A stretch of 64,000 bases of DNA, taken from Panicum virgatum. Its lineage: Eukaryota; Streptophyta; Magnoliopsida; Poales; Poaceae. Location: positions 7,060,711 to 7,124,710 of the forward strand of contig NC_053141.1 in assembly GCF_016808335.1 (NCBI RefSeq), given 5' to 3'. Both the position numbers and the translations under genes were made by a program. Below are positions 11,611 to 23,577 of this stretch, piece after piece; the first letter of the stretch is position 1; each line of letters opens with the position of its first letter. The notes beneath the pieces were generated by a model. That model searched no databases, was not told the DNA's origin, and saw only the letters and a program-made list of their open reading frames with translations.

Positions 11611-12225
11611 TGTTAGGTTCTACTTATCTGGCGTTCTACACTGGATCATGTTCTAGGTACAAATCGGGTACTGGAGTACAAGTTCTGAGTAGATAAACGA
11701 AAGATTCATGACCTAGACTAGTACAAAGGAAAGAGGGAGAGAGGAGGGCGCAGACCGTCGGTCGTTGGTGGGGCGGACGAGCTGGTGCCGGCGGGCGCCA
11801 TCGCGTCAATCGAGTCAAGGATGGAGACGAGGAAGTCGGGGTCGGCGAGGCGCGCGTCCGGCGGTTAGGGAGAGCGGCGTTCCGGCGACGGCGGTGTTCG
11901 GCGCGGGTAGGGGTACCCCTCCGGCCTCCACCGGCACTGCCCAAGGACGGAAGTCGTCGTGGTCAGCGTTGTAGCGAAGTCGTGGTCGGCGCGGGGTGCT
12001 GGTGCGCTTCCCGTCGGCCTCGCGCTTCCCGCAGATCGGATCGGGATGTGGGAGAGGGTTGTGGCGGCGGCGAACTTGGGGTACCGTACCCCGGGCCCTC
12101 TCCCTCTTCTTTATAGCGCGGGCGACGGGGGCCACGAGCCAGAACGGGTTGGGCGCCCCCGATCAGAGCGTGATCAAGGGTCCGACTCGATTCTTTGGAT
12201 CGAATCGTGGAGATCAAACCCAACA
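11611..12225 (-). repeat. 5' LTR of Copia element
   Basis: Upstream LTR of the minus-strand element, carrying the promoter. A TATA-like GCTATAAAG (minus) lies at about 12109-12117. It has a few-base indel near 11810 relative to the other LTR. Confidence 0.93.
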
Positions 12226-12230
12226 TCTAG

Positions 12231-13106
12231 CACCTCAAACTCTTCTTTCGTTCGATTTAACTGATAAGGTTGCTGCCACGTGCCACGTGCCAGATGCCAT
12301 CAAATCAAAACCAAACTAGTGGTCGTGTGGTTCGTCGTCGTTGCCGTTGTGAACAGAGCAGACCGACCTGGGCTTTGGGTTGAGTTGTGAACAGAACCAC
12401 TAGCGAAATGTACGACACCCCCGACGTCATATTTGCTGCATCTATGTGACGTCTTCAGGATACAACTTCATTGGCATAGCCCGACAGCAGAAGAAACTTG
12501 TTTTTTTTTTACTGAAATGCCAAAAAACGACTTCGATTGAGAAACACATGGAACAAGCAGCACGCGATTGAGATGCTCGACAGATCGACTTCTTGGTGGA
12601 ACAGGCACAAGAGAATCAGTTGCCTATGTTAAAGTAAACGAAATACGGTTAATTACGTTGTTATATAAGTTCCTATCCACCTCGTATATCACTGCAAATG
12701 ACATGTCTGGAAAGGGCAACCACCATATGAAATTGTAGAGTGACTAGGCTTTACATATGAAAAAGGGCACATTGTCAGAAGTGACTAGGCTTATTTAATT
12801 TAGTGGTTCATGAGCTCAGATGGTGACAGAGATGCGGGCACATACTAGCGTCCAGCCTAGCTTCTATTCGGCAATAATATTTTGCTCTTGTTTTGTCGTA
12901 TCCATCCTCCATCTACATCAAACGTTTATCATGCAAAACTAGGAACACAAGTAACGGCAAACTTGTACAGTTCAGCTGTCACTATTTGCTTGCATGCAAG
13001 CGTCATTTGACTTGTATGCTTTGTACCTACGACGTACATGCTTAGGCTGTGTAGATTCCTCTGGCGATGTGTATAGGAACGACGTTAGTTCCTGGTCTGC
13101 CGGACC
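12231..13106. other. Upstream region of the terpene synthase
   Basis: No gene is seen. About 12450-12905 contains blocks that recur near 5330-5638 and 45690-46040/47129: GTGGTTCATGAGCTC, a TACATATGAAAAAGG-GCACATT block and GTCCAGCCTAGCTTCTATT. As the nearest upstream sequence of an expressed-looking gene, it probably holds its promoter. Confidence 0.45.
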
Positions 13107-13115
13107 CTATAAGTA
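13107..13115 (+). promoter_or_regulatory. TATA box of the terpene synthase gene
   Basis: CTATAAGTA lies 111 bases before the chosen ATG. Transcription would begin near 13137-13142, giving a 5' UTR of about 85 bases. This favours the ATG at 13226 over the in-frame ATGs at 13067 and 13124, which would lie outside the transcript. Confidence 0.6.
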
Positions 13116-13142
13116 CTGCTGCAATGGAAGTATGGAACAGAG

Positions 13143-13196
13143 ATGTCCACCAACAAACCTACAAGCAGCAGAACCAAAGATCAGCAAGAGAAATAA
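13143..13196 (+). other. Possible 17-codon upstream ORF
   Basis: An ATG at 13143 opens a 17-codon frame that ends in TAA at 13194-13196, 29 bases before the terpene synthase ATG and in a different frame. If transcription starts upstream of 13143 it could dampen translation. Its exact position relative to the transcript start is unproven. Confidence 0.3.
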
Positions 13197-13225
13197 TACA
13201 AGTTAATAAGGCAGACGGCGAGAAG

Positions 13226-16200
13226 ATGGCGCTGACGCCTCCAGTTTGCTCTGTCAATGATGTTCATCACGGGCAGCGGAAGGATCGGCCGACCTTCCAT
13301 CCGAGTCTGTGGGGTGATTTTTTCCTGACATACCAGCCGCCAACTGCACCTAAGGTAACATCAGAGTGAAGGTGCATTGACATTCTTGGATCGCAAAAAC
13401 TAACTACTATTTATTTGTCGATCCGGTGCAGCGTGCATACATGACAGAAAGGGCAGAAGTGTTAAAAGAAGAAGTTAGGAAGATGGTGAAGGGTGCAAAC
13501 GAAATACCAGATATCTTAGATCTAATAATCACGCTACAGCGGCTTGGACTGGATAATTACTACGAGAATGAGATTGATGATAAGTTGCTCTTTGTTTATG
13601 ATTCTGAGTACGATGACAAAGATCTGAATTTAGTCTCACTACGATTTTATCTTCTACGGAAAAATGGTTATGATGTGCCATCTGGTAAGGCCTCATGTTT
13701 AGTATGAAAACGTTAAATAGACAATCATAGAACGTATCCAGGAACTATATCAAACAACAAACAAGCACACTGAAATTTATACTAATAAGCACTATCGATC
13801 TTACTAACGAAAACCATCAATGTGATCATGTTATTTTGATATCCGTGCTGACCATGTTTCATCTGACTCCATTTCGTACTTTTTTAGGACAATTACTACA
13901 AATAGTAAACTGCTTTTGTTATCAATACATATATCTCCATGTATGTACATCGATATCAGCTACTATTAACTACTAAACATTCCCAAACTATATAAATCAT
14001 GCAAGTTAAATTGAACTGATCTTGTTAATATTCCCAAACTGATATATAGATACTTTGAATGTTGTATTTAATTTGGATACTTTTGAAGATAAAACATCTA
14101 AATTTTTTTCATTTGATTGTCTTTGCAGATGTCTTCAAAAGTTTCAAAGATAATGAAGGAAAATTTGTTGCGGATAATACAAAAACTCTCTTGAGTTTAT
14201 ATAATGCAGCACACCTTAGGACCCATGGGGACAAAGTACTTGATGAAGCCATTATATTCACTAAAAGCCAACTTGAAGCTGTATTAGATTCTTTGGAATC
14301 AACATTAGCAGATGAAGTATCCCATGCCCTTCAAACACCTCTCTTCCGAAGGATTAGAATACTAGAAACAAGAACCTATATCCCAATTTACGAAAAGGAG
14401 GCTGCACGAAATGAAGTCATATTAGAGTTTGCAAAATTGAATTTCAACCTTCTTCAACTTCTTTACTGTGAGGAGTTAAAAACCGTCACACTGTAAGTTT
14501 ATTCAAATTTATTTGTAGATTTTTAATAATCATTACTAATTCAACTACACAGTTTTATTTAAAGAAATTACATTGCATGTTGTGTGTTTATATTCTTTAC
14601 ATCATTACAGGTGGTGGAAGCAGCTTAATGTGGAGACAAACTTATGCTTTATTCGAGATAGAATAGTAGAAATGCATTTCTGGATGACAGGAGCATGCTC
14701 CGAGCCACAGTATTCTCTTACACGAGTGATAACTACAAAGATGACAGCTTATATCACCATACTAGATGATATAATGGATACCTACAGTACAACTGAGGAG
14801 GCCATACTGCTTGCCGAAGCAATATACAGGTACAAGTAGTATCCCTTACAACATATTGATTGATACTGTAGCTTTATCATATAGTCCAACCCCACCACAA
14901 ATTTATGTGTGTATTTTCAATAGATTGCAAATATGCAAAAATCCTGCCATGGTAAGCGCTATCTCCATTACGCAGTAGCTAACACACATAATGGGTTCGA
15001 AGCATGAAGGAGCAGCAGATTGAATTGCGCTAATTAATTTATTAGTCTAGTAAAGAGCATATATAGCCCTCCCAATCCTTAAAAAAACTATAATTATTGG
15101 TTTAGAAAGCTCAGTCTCCAATAGACCACCTATCCCAATATTTTTTGGGGAGGCACCCAACAATCAGGCCCTTCACAAAAGAAGGGGATAACCCCAACAC
15201 CTCCCCTCCCCCTCCATCCGTTTGAGTTTTGGACGTTCCATTTGTCATTTTTTTTGGTTGGGGAGGGGGGGGGGGTACATGATTGTGATACTGTTGCAGC
15301 ACCTCTCCAAACAATCTTGAAAACAATAGTATTGGGGTTCTTCCAATACCACCTTATTGGGAGTTGAGAGTTACCTTGGCTCTAGAATCCTAATGGGAAT
15401 TGCTAGTTTCGATTAGTTTAGGATTTTATCTCTAGAAATTGTTTTATTTAGATTAAAATGTTGTAAACAAAGTCTTAGGGGATAGGTTAGTCAAGTGTAT
15501 TGAATACACAGTTATTCTCACTACAACCGAATAATGTGAAATTTGATCAGTACTTTATGCATGAGATGCACTATGACTATTCAAAATATTAAATATTTCA
15601 ACTAATGTATTGTAAAAATGCAGATGGGAAGAGAATGCATCAGAACTACTTCCAGAGTACGTGAAGGATTTGTACTTGCACTTATTGAAGACATTCAATT
15701 CTTGTGAGGACGAACTAGGACCAAATAAAAGCTTCCGAGTGTTTTACCTTAAAGAATTGGTAACTGTTGTATTTGATCTCACTTAATTACAAATGACAAA
15801 TGCATGTGGCGAAAGTAACAACTATTTTGCATCCATATAGAAAAAGGAAGAATATTCTATTTTCATAATGTTTAATTGTTGTAAAGTATTATTATAATTT
15901 GCATACCGTAGTTATTCTAAAATTTATAATTGCTTCTAAAATTATAGAAACAAAGTCGTTTAGCCTTAATCAGTTAGGCTAGAGGTGAAATCAAACAAAA
16001 GCCGTATTGTCAGAGAATAAAAAGCCACGAAAAAATAGCGCGCTATTTTCGCAAGTGCCGCGACGCTATTGCTAATTTTCGCGCTATTGGCGCTATTGCG
16101 CCGCTAAACGCGAATAGCGCCATAGGGCCGCTATTTTCCCGCTATTGCTACCAGGCCAAAAATAGCATGCGCGGCCCGTTACTTCATTTGCCTTTATGGC

Positions 16201-18024
16201 TGTTTAGTGTTTAGTGTTTGTTGTTTGTGTCTGAAACTATGAACTTATCTAGCTTTTATTGCCTTTATGACTTATTTTATCAAGTATCAACTTATCATCA
16301 ATTATGTTGGAAACTCATGAATTATGTTGGCTGTTATTATGTTATCAACATATCAAAGATTTTTATTTTTTCCTATCACTTGTAAACAAATAGCGCGCTA
16401 TAGTGGCAGCAATCAGCTAACGCTACTCCGCTTAGCTGCCACTATAGCACGGCCATAGCGCCGCCATAGCGGCGCTATAGCGCGGAGCGGCACTATAGCG
16501 CCAATAGCATCCAGAAAAGGCCAAACACTATTTTCAATAGCCATGATTTTTTCGTGGATAAAAGGCATAATAGTAATAATAGTAACAATAATAATAGTAA
16601 CAATAATAATAGTAACAATAATAATAGTAAACGGAGGACCCATAGCCACATGGTTAATGTATGTGGCCTGATTGATGATTCCAACATACTCCTATCCAAA
16701 GATAGTTCTTTGGGTATATTTCATCCTCTTAGGTCTCTCTTTACTAACTCTTCCAATCCCATGTCAGGATTGATCTACTCCAACATCTTCTTACATTATT
16801 GGCACACCCTAAGATGTTGCTACGCCATGGTGGTCTCTTTGTAGGACTTCATTGGATATGTGTCCAAATCATCTTAATCGACTTTTGACAACTTTTCTGT
16901 GATCGACACACTCATTACCTCTTCATGAATATAGTCTTTTTGGTAGTCTATCCTTATGACCACAAGTCGAAAGAAACATGAACATCTCTACTACACACAT
17001 AACTGCTAGATAAAAGCAAACAGTAAACTACCATTATAATTTTCCATGACTATATGCTAAGAATTTTATTAGCAAACATTCCACATGTTATGCATGAAGA
17101 ATTCATAAATTAGCTTACTTGCATAGCACACTTCATGAATTTATGATACTCATTGTAGATCGTGTTCAAGAATTAAATTTGACTTCACAATCATGTGAAC
17201 ATACAATATGGAAATCACATATCTGTGTTTTAATGCAGTTAAAGTTGTTGGTCCGAGCAAACTCTCAAGAGATAAAATGGCGTGACGAACATTATGTTCC
17301 AAAAACAATCAATGAACATTTAGAAATATCAAGAGCAACGGTTGGAGGTTTCCAAGTAGCATGTTCTTCATTTGTTGGGATGGGTGACATCATAACGAAG
17401 GAAATTCTTGACTGGCTTTTGACATATCCAGAACTTCTCAAGTGTTTCTCAACAATAGCACGACTGTCCAATGATATTAAATCAACAGAGGTCTGCTCTC
17501 TCTCTCTCTCTCTCTCTCTCTCTAATTTATACATGTGAAAGAACCTTTATGTGTATTTGTTATGCACCATATTACTACTACATTATCTTAGTATAAAATT
17601 GAATGCAGCACAAAGTTAATGTTGTAACCAAACAGTATATGATATAACAGAAAATTAGCACCGTATCTTAGCCGAGAAAGGCGTAACTTGAGTGTACAAT
17701 AATTCTATATAATAACTTTCTTTTGTGTTGCAGCGGGAGCAAATTGGGGCGCACCATGCATCTACTGTAGAATGTTATATGCTACAGCATAGGACAACAA
17801 TGAATGATGCATATGAGAGGATAAAAGATTTAATTGAAGATGCATGGAAGGATATGATGAAACTCTTCCTTACACCAACAGGACAGCCAAAGCTCATCGC
17901 AAAAACAGTTGTTGATTTTGCAAGGACTGTGGACTACATATACAAGAAAACAGATGCATTCACTTTTTCCCACACTATTAAAGATATGATCACAATGCTC
18001 TATGTGGAGCCAACATTATTTTGA
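13226..18024 (+). CDS. Sesquiterpene synthase (TPS-a), similar to maize TPS10
   Basis: Converts a prenyl diphosphate, very probably farnesyl diphosphate, to a volatile sesquiterpene in the cytosol. Seven exons are joined by consensus GT-AG sites in consistent phase: 13226-13354, 13432-13684, 14129-14492, 14611-14829, 15624-15759, 17239-17490, 17734-18024. Together they encode 547 residues, the normal TPS-a length. Trp29 in RPTFHPSLW lies close to the N-terminus with no transit peptide before it, fitting a cytosolic enzyme. DDIMD is at residues 301-305. The second metal site, N445-D446-xx-S449-xxx-E453, spans the exon 6/7 junction and is intact. The protein looks much like maize TPS10, an (E)-beta-farnesene/(E)-alpha-bergamotene synthase, but product identity cannot be read from sequence. 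Introns 4 and 5 contain transposons. No frameshift or stop was found. Confidence 0.95.
15057..15430. repeat. MITE-like element in intron 4
   Basis: CCTCCCAATCC near 15070 and ATTGGGAGTTGAG near 15355 are rough inverted ends around a G/C-tract-rich interior that includes a run of Gs at about 15260. The layout resembles an abundant grass non-autonomous DNA transposon. Exact ends and target duplication were not found. Confidence 0.4.
16025..16557. mobile_element. hAT-like palindromic element in intron 5
   Basis: A 533-bp insertion with TIRs CCACGAAAAAAT and ATTTTTTCGTGG. It is flanked by 8-bp duplications ATAAAAAG and ATAAAAGG with one mismatch (16017-16024 and 16558-16565). Both subterminal zones are packed with GCGCTATT/AATAGCGC motifs that can fold on themselves. 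No coding capacity. It lies entirely inside intron 5 of the terpene synthase. Confidence 0.75.
16566..16630 (+). repeat. AAT/AAC microsatellite, 15-base period
   Basis: A repeating AATAATAATAGTAAC unit (about four copies) abuts the right end of the hAT-like element in intron 5 of the terpene synthase. Confidence 0.85.
17496..17523 (+). repeat. CT microsatellite beside a splice donor
   Basis: About fourteen CT units start only 5 bases inside intron 6, right after the exon 6 donor GTCTG. Such tracts vary readily in length between individuals and could influence donor use. Confidence 0.9.
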
Positions 18025-18093
18025 AGACCAAAAAAGTGAAAATGCACCCTTTTCCCATCTATTATACTCCAAAATCCCTTCAGTTGTATATTG

Positions 18094-18099
18094 AATAAA
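18094..18099 (+). terminator. Poly(A) signal of the terpene synthase
   Basis: A canonical AATAAA lies 70 bases after the stop codon, with T/A-rich sequence downstream. It supports 18024 as the true end of the gene. Confidence 0.6.
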
Positions 18100-18541
18100 G
18101 TAGCATCCACAGGACTTGTGTTTACAAATTACAAAAGTCAAATGTTTAAAGGTAGAGTAAAAATGTTGTAATGAGTAAAGTATAAACATGTTATGAAGTA
18201 ATTACATGTACTGTGTTACCTTGTCAAGCAATATTATGCACCTCTCTATACGTTGCCATGTTACTAATCCTTGTTATAGTTATTACTGATCGATTAAAAA
18301 AAGATGATACAATATCAACAGTGTGTTAAAAAATTATTTTATGAGTATGTGCTCATTATGATAAGAGTATGTAATGGTTCGACCCTACGTCATAGTAGGG
18401 CCAAGGCACATGCAGGAAGGAGAAAGAAGAAAGGGCAGGGGTGCAGAAGAAGATGACATGGCAGGCCATGCATTTACTTCAACCTTTGGCTATGTAGTTG
18501 TTTGCTTGTTCAAAATTTGGACGAAATCAGCCAACACTAGG
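18100..18541. other. Intergenic, no gene seen
   Basis: AT-rich sequence downstream of the terpene synthase. No domain or repeat boundary was recognised. Confidence 0.5.
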
Positions 18542-18542
18542 T

Positions 18543-18847
18543 GCACTACTACAAATATAATTTTTAGGAGCATTACCTTTTTAAGGAGTGGATGAAAGGT
18601 TTATCCACCCCTACTACCTATATGTACAACTGCACACTCCTCAAAGTTGATCTTTAGGGGAGAATTCATGCTATGATGCGCTCTTGAAAAATTGCCTTAT
18701 TTTCATGGGTGGACCGAAACATGGACCATCCCCAAAAATCAATATTTCAGGGGCTGTCCATGGCATAATAAACAGCTCCAAAAAATATGTCAATTTATTG
18801 GGATGAGCCACTTTATGAACTATCCCTAATAGTGGCAGTTCATAATA
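18543..18847. mobile_element. Possible CACTA left end, truncated
   Basis: It begins CACTACTACAAATAT, the usual form of a grass CACTA terminus, followed by short GGGG(A/C)TGTCCAT-type subterminal motifs. No matching TTGTAGTAGTG end was found after the MULE that interrupts it (sequence resumes at 31078), so this is a fragment at best. Confidence 0.4.
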
Positions 18848-20207
18848 GGAAAAAGTCCATTTTTAAACCCCTCAACTATTGAATTTGTCCAACTTTAAGC
18901 CCCAACTACGAAACTAGATACAATGGACACCCTAACTTCCAATATCACGCAACTTTGGCACCTGTGGTCGTTTTAGGTGGTTTTCGGCTGACGTGGCGCC
19001 AGTTTTCGGCGGTCAAATGCCACATGGCGCTGATGTGGCAGCCCAGAGAAAGAGAAAGGCTGCTCGTGACGCCGCCGCCGTGCCCGCGACGCCCGATAGC
19101 CGCTGCACTGCCTGCGACGCTGCTGCCGCGCTGCCCGGGCTGAGCCGCTGGCGCCGCGCCCGTACCTCCCCTCCGCACTCGCCGCCCCCATGGCCCCAAA
19201 GCGCCCGGCCATTACCACCGCCGCTGCGTTGAGGTCGGCCTCTGGCACTGAGGGGGAAGCAGCACTGCCGCCTCTGCTCGCCATGCCACGGGAGGCGAAG
19301 GGGAGCGCGCTGGGGCCCGAGGACGCCGAGAGGAGGCCGCCGCGCCGCAGCGGCGGAGCAGATATTGGCCGGTCGATGAACCCTGCAGAGGCGCGATGCT
19401 CTCTCTCCGACGAGCAGGGCCCGGAGTAGGGGCGGAGCAGCTGCCGCGTCCATGGCCGACTCCCTCCCTCCTCGGCCTCCTCCACGTTGCCGCCCTCCCC
19501 GCCCTATTTCTGCCCAGGCCGGCCGATCTCCCCTTGCTCTCCCTATCTCTTCTTCTTCCTTCTTCCTCAGAAACAGCCGAGTCAAGTAGAACTTCATTGC
19601 CGGCCAAAATTCGCCGACCACGCTCCATCCCCTTTTGATTTCTCGTGCTCCGAGCTTCCTCACCACCCTCTCCACCTTCCCCGCTACTTACCCAAGCTCC
19701 TCAGTTGAATCCGCTGGAATTAGTAGCCCTGCCGCCGCACGCCATTGGAGCACCACCAAGCCCTGCCCCCCACATCGATCCGCTTCTCCGGCCCTCCTCT
19801 GCCCAAATCAACCCCCAAAATGAGTTCGTTGTGAGCCCCTCGGCCTCCCTGGTCCCTTTCCCTTCAATTCCGGCGCCGAGCCGCTCGGAACACCGCAACG
19901 CCGCCGCCGGCCCACCCTGTTCCCGCCGCCGCACGCAACAGGCCCTACCCGCGTGGGCCTGTGCCGCGCCGCCGGTCATGCCAGCTTTGCCTGGCCCTGC
20001 TGGCCGCCGCGCCACCCTGCCCCTCCACTGCCGTGCCCGTCGCCGGACTTTAGGACGTCCGCACCACGCCACGCTCACATCCAGCCACACCTCCATGGGG
20101 GTTCATGGACCACGCTCACCCCCTCCCACTCGGGGTGCGCCGATATGTCACAGGTGCTCTGCTGCTTGCCCTCCCGCGTGGCTGCAGCTTGTATGGCAAG
20201 CCGCCAC

Positions 20208-23200
20208 TGTAACACCCCAGGTGTTAATTTTGTGCCTTAGTCACTAATCATCACATAATCATGATCATTAGTGTAAATCATGTAAGCTTAGTTAATTTCA
20301 AATCTTGACTGAGCTTTGACCACTATTTTCTCCCAAATCCAAGACTCAAATCAAGTTTTGCCAAAAACTAAAGTTGTAGATCTTCTCACCCTCTACAACT
20401 TCTAATTTGGCCAAATTTCAAGTTCCAGTATGAAATTTTGAGTTTTGGGCGGTCAAAATTTTGTTAAAATCGAGTCAAACGAGTTTCCTGTGCTCGCCTG
20501 CGACGCCGTACGCGCCCATGCCGGCGACGGCAACAGCGCCGGCGACCGCCACACGTCGACCGTCGCGGCGAACCTCATCCTCCGCTCGCTCCGTCCTTAT
20601 CCATCTGCGAAGCCAACTCGCCTTTCTCCGCTCCACTCTCGCCCTCTCCCCAAGCCGAGCTCTGCTCGCACGCCATCGCCGGCCGAGCGCCACCCCTGCG
20701 TCATGCCCTCGCCCCTCAAACCCTAGGCCCTTCCCTCGAGCCCAGGCGCACGCTCTCCCTCCCTTTCCCCTCTCCACTCCACCCAGAGCCGGGTCGAGCT
20801 TCTCTGCGCGCACAGGGCCGCCGCCACCCGCTATTGTCATCGCCGAGCGGAGCTCGCCATGGAGCACCTACCTTCGGCCTCTTTCCTCCCCAAACGACCA
20901 CCCAGCTGCGTTCCCTCCCTTCCAAGGAAGTTCATCGACCCAGCCGCGCCCTCCCTAGCTCGCCGGAGAGCCGCCGCCGCGGAGCACCATCACCGCTACC
21001 CCGACCTCGCAGCGAAGAGCCCCTCTCCGACCGCCCCCAACCCTGTCCGAACCCACCAACGGGTAGAGCTCGACCTCTTGCTCCTCCCCCTCTTTCCGCT
21101 CGCCGCCGGTGAGCATCGTCGCCGGAATCGTGCTCCCCGTGCGCTCCTCTGTTCCAAATCGCGACCAGAGACCTCGGGCAACAATTGACACAAGTCCAGG
21201 GGGTTTTCTGCACAGATATAGACTCATATGAATAGTGTTGCGAAGGGTTCTTTTTGCAATAAATTGGCTAAAATTTGTTGGATTCCTTGTTCTAGGATCT
21301 ACAACTTTCCTTACAGGTTGATCTTCAGTTTCTAAATAGTTTTTACTCTAGATTAAAGGTTGTTTTAAGTGGTTGCAAGCTTTGAAAATGCATAGTAAAT
21401 AGTAGAAAAATGGTAAAAATGTAAAACCCATTGGGTTAGTTTTTTTTGGCATGTAGAACTTAGGAAAAATATTTAACTTGCTGTTTGTTTATTGTTTCTG
21501 TGATGTTTTGATTTAATCATGGTTAATACTTGTTTTAGCTTGTTTATTTAATATCTGCAGTTCTAGAAGTCCAAAAATTGTGAAATTTATGCAGTAGCTT
21601 TCTATTTGCATGTATAATTCACTGTAAAAATTTCAGAACCAGAAGCTATGTGCATGTTTGTAAATATATTTTTGTTCAGCTTGTCTTGTTGAGGCTAAAT
21701 TAAATACTTTTTGTTATCAATAAATGTTGGCAAAATATTGTTGAATGCTTTATCAATAGGTCATCATGCTGGTAAATTTTGGTTACTAGATCATGTCCTC
21801 AAGATAAGTTTTTGCATTTGTTTAGTTCCTAGCTATATCTTTCACTTTCTAAAAGTATTGCTAAGCAATTCTTTCTGCACGGTTCAATACATCAAGTATG
21901 TCCTTTTTGGGTGAATCATGTTAACTTTTGTTGGCTAGAAGGTTTGGCTAATTCCTGAATGGTGGATGCTTGCAATGGTTTAATTTAAGTCAATTTGTGT
22001 GGCATGCTTGATGTGCTTGTCATCTCCTATGAGATGCTTCAGTGATGGTTGGAGCCGAAACCGAAGACGATGTTGGTGGACATATCCAGAAGACAGATGG
22101 ATGGATCCCGATGTGCATGGCCAAAGGCAGATGCTCGCCAAGCGAGTATCATCTAACCAACACTGACTTAGTGTTACTCTTAGACATGCCCCGGAGCATA
22201 ACTCTTAATTTCGGTATTCAATATTTATTATATAATTATTATGCATTTACATTTCTAGGAGTTAATTGGAACCATAGATGCATGATCCCTAGGTTTTCTC
22301 AGTTACTCTACTAGTGTGCAGGTTGTTAGTATTGCAATGCTTAATTAGGACTCGGTAGAAGTCGAGTGATTTCTGTCACTCGCGAGATATAGGTCCTTGT
22401 TACTTCTGGCAAAGTACTTGAGAATGAATCAATGAGGAAAGAGAAATGGAGACCGGGCGGAGATGGATTTGGTTATGGTTATGAAATGGATGGAAAGTAA
22501 GCCTCCGCCTGTGTCGACTGAGTACCGTACCATTGTTGGCAGTGTTGATCGAGGATTGAACAGTACTAACCACATGCCGGAAGTAGATGGTAGTCGAAAC
22601 CGGCAAGCTGTAGACCTGATTTACAATGATAGCTTGAATTGTGACCTGGTACTCTGGGAGTGGAATGATTGAGGGTGTTGGAGTATATGTCGCCTGCGGG
22701 TTCTCTGGGAGTTCGCCGTGAGGGGCTCTTCACCCGGGTTTTGGCAGGCGTGGTTCAGGTGTCGTGGTAATGACGAGAACAGTTGATGCGTGTGGCCCGG
22801 CGTGGTTTGCATGTGTCGTGTGAGTTAGGTCCACCTTGCAAGGTTAAATCGGATCGATTCGCCGTGACTCGCGGTTATGAGAACCTTGATCTCTTTGTCA
22901 CATCTTAGTAAGAACTTGAAATGAGAATGGAATGAAGAGAACTGGATTGTGATATTACTAGAGGATTTCTCTGTTCTACCATGTGTGCTCTAGAAATTCA
23001 GGCAAACCTCGCTGATACAGTTTATACTAAACTTGAGCTAAAATTTGAAAGTAAGGATCCATTGTTAGTAGTTTTTCCAGCAAAATAAACTCCAGAGCCA
23101 AAAAGCTTTGCATATCTAGATAGTGGGCTAAGTATACCCATAGTCGGGTAAGCCTTGCTGAGTATTAGTATACTCAGGGTTTGTTGTTATCCTGTTTTCA

Positions 23201-23562
23201 GGTGTTTGTTGCTGGTTGGAGCTAACCAGGATTCACACCAGTGGGCTCGCTGTGACATCCTCACGCCTTCGTAGTTCTCATTGTTTTCAAACTAAACATC
23301 TATTTAAATTCTGCTACATGTTGAACTCTGATAATTTGTTTAAAACTCATTTCATAAAGCTCTGCTTTGTAAATTAAATTTGAGAAATTTTTGTCTACTT
23401 GTAATCATCTGTGCTCGTCTTCGTGCGAGACTTCTAGTGTTTTTCGATCCTTAACCAGACAGATGACCGGATTACACCATTTTAAGTACGTGATAACTTG
23501 ATTAACCATTAAGATGATAGTTAGCGCACTTATGCCGGTTTAATTTGGGCGGTTCTGTTACA
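20208..23562 (+). repeat. 5' LTR (3355 bp)
   Basis: Upstream LTR. Relative to the 3' LTR it lacks about 130 bp near 22045 and a further short block near 21250. A GC-rich zone at 20500-21180 gives spurious open frames. Confidence 0.92.
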
Positions 23563-23564
23563 GC

Positions 23565-23577
23565 TGGTATCAGAGCC
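23565..23577 (+). other. Primer-binding site (tRNA-iMet)
   Basis: TGGTATCAGAGCC lies two bases after the 5' LTR and matches the initiator tRNA-Met priming site. Confidence 0.88.

Larger units (their letters stand above)
5639..12225 (-). mobile_element. Ty1/Copia LTR retrotransposon, complete but mutated
   Basis: A 6587-bp element with its coding strand on minus. LTRs of 606 bp (5639-6244) and 615 bp (11611-12225) both run TGTTAGG to CCAACA. A perfect TCTAG target duplication flanks it (5634-5638 and 12226-12230). The primer-binding site TGGTATCAGA, complementary to initiator tRNA-Met, lies at 11600-11609. A purine tract at about 6245-6254 adjoins the 3' LTR. Domain order gag-protease-integrase-RT-RNase H identifies Copia. 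By eye the LTRs are roughly 93% identical with several indels, so the insertion is not recent, and the reading frame is broken in many places. Confidence 0.95.

Noticed and set aside
13067..13225. Upstream in-frame ATGs for the terpene synthase (13067, 13124)
   Set aside because: Both lie before or at the expected transcript start given the TATA box at 13107, and would add an extension unusual for the family.
15230..15275. Run of Gs in TPS intron 4 as a regulatory G-quadruplex
   Set aside because: It is a single uninterrupted homopolymer-like tract inside a MITE-like repeat, without the spaced G-runs needed for a confident call.
19013..19675. 220-codon minus-strand frame in the Pack-MULE
   Set aside because: Ala/Gly/Arg-rich with open frames on both strands; no domain or intron structure, so it is treated as composition or captured debris.
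20445..21190. Long plus-strand frames in the 3.4-kb LTR
   Set aside because: They fall inside a long terminal repeat, are repeated at 27388-28115 with frame changes, and are Pro/Ser-rich without domains.
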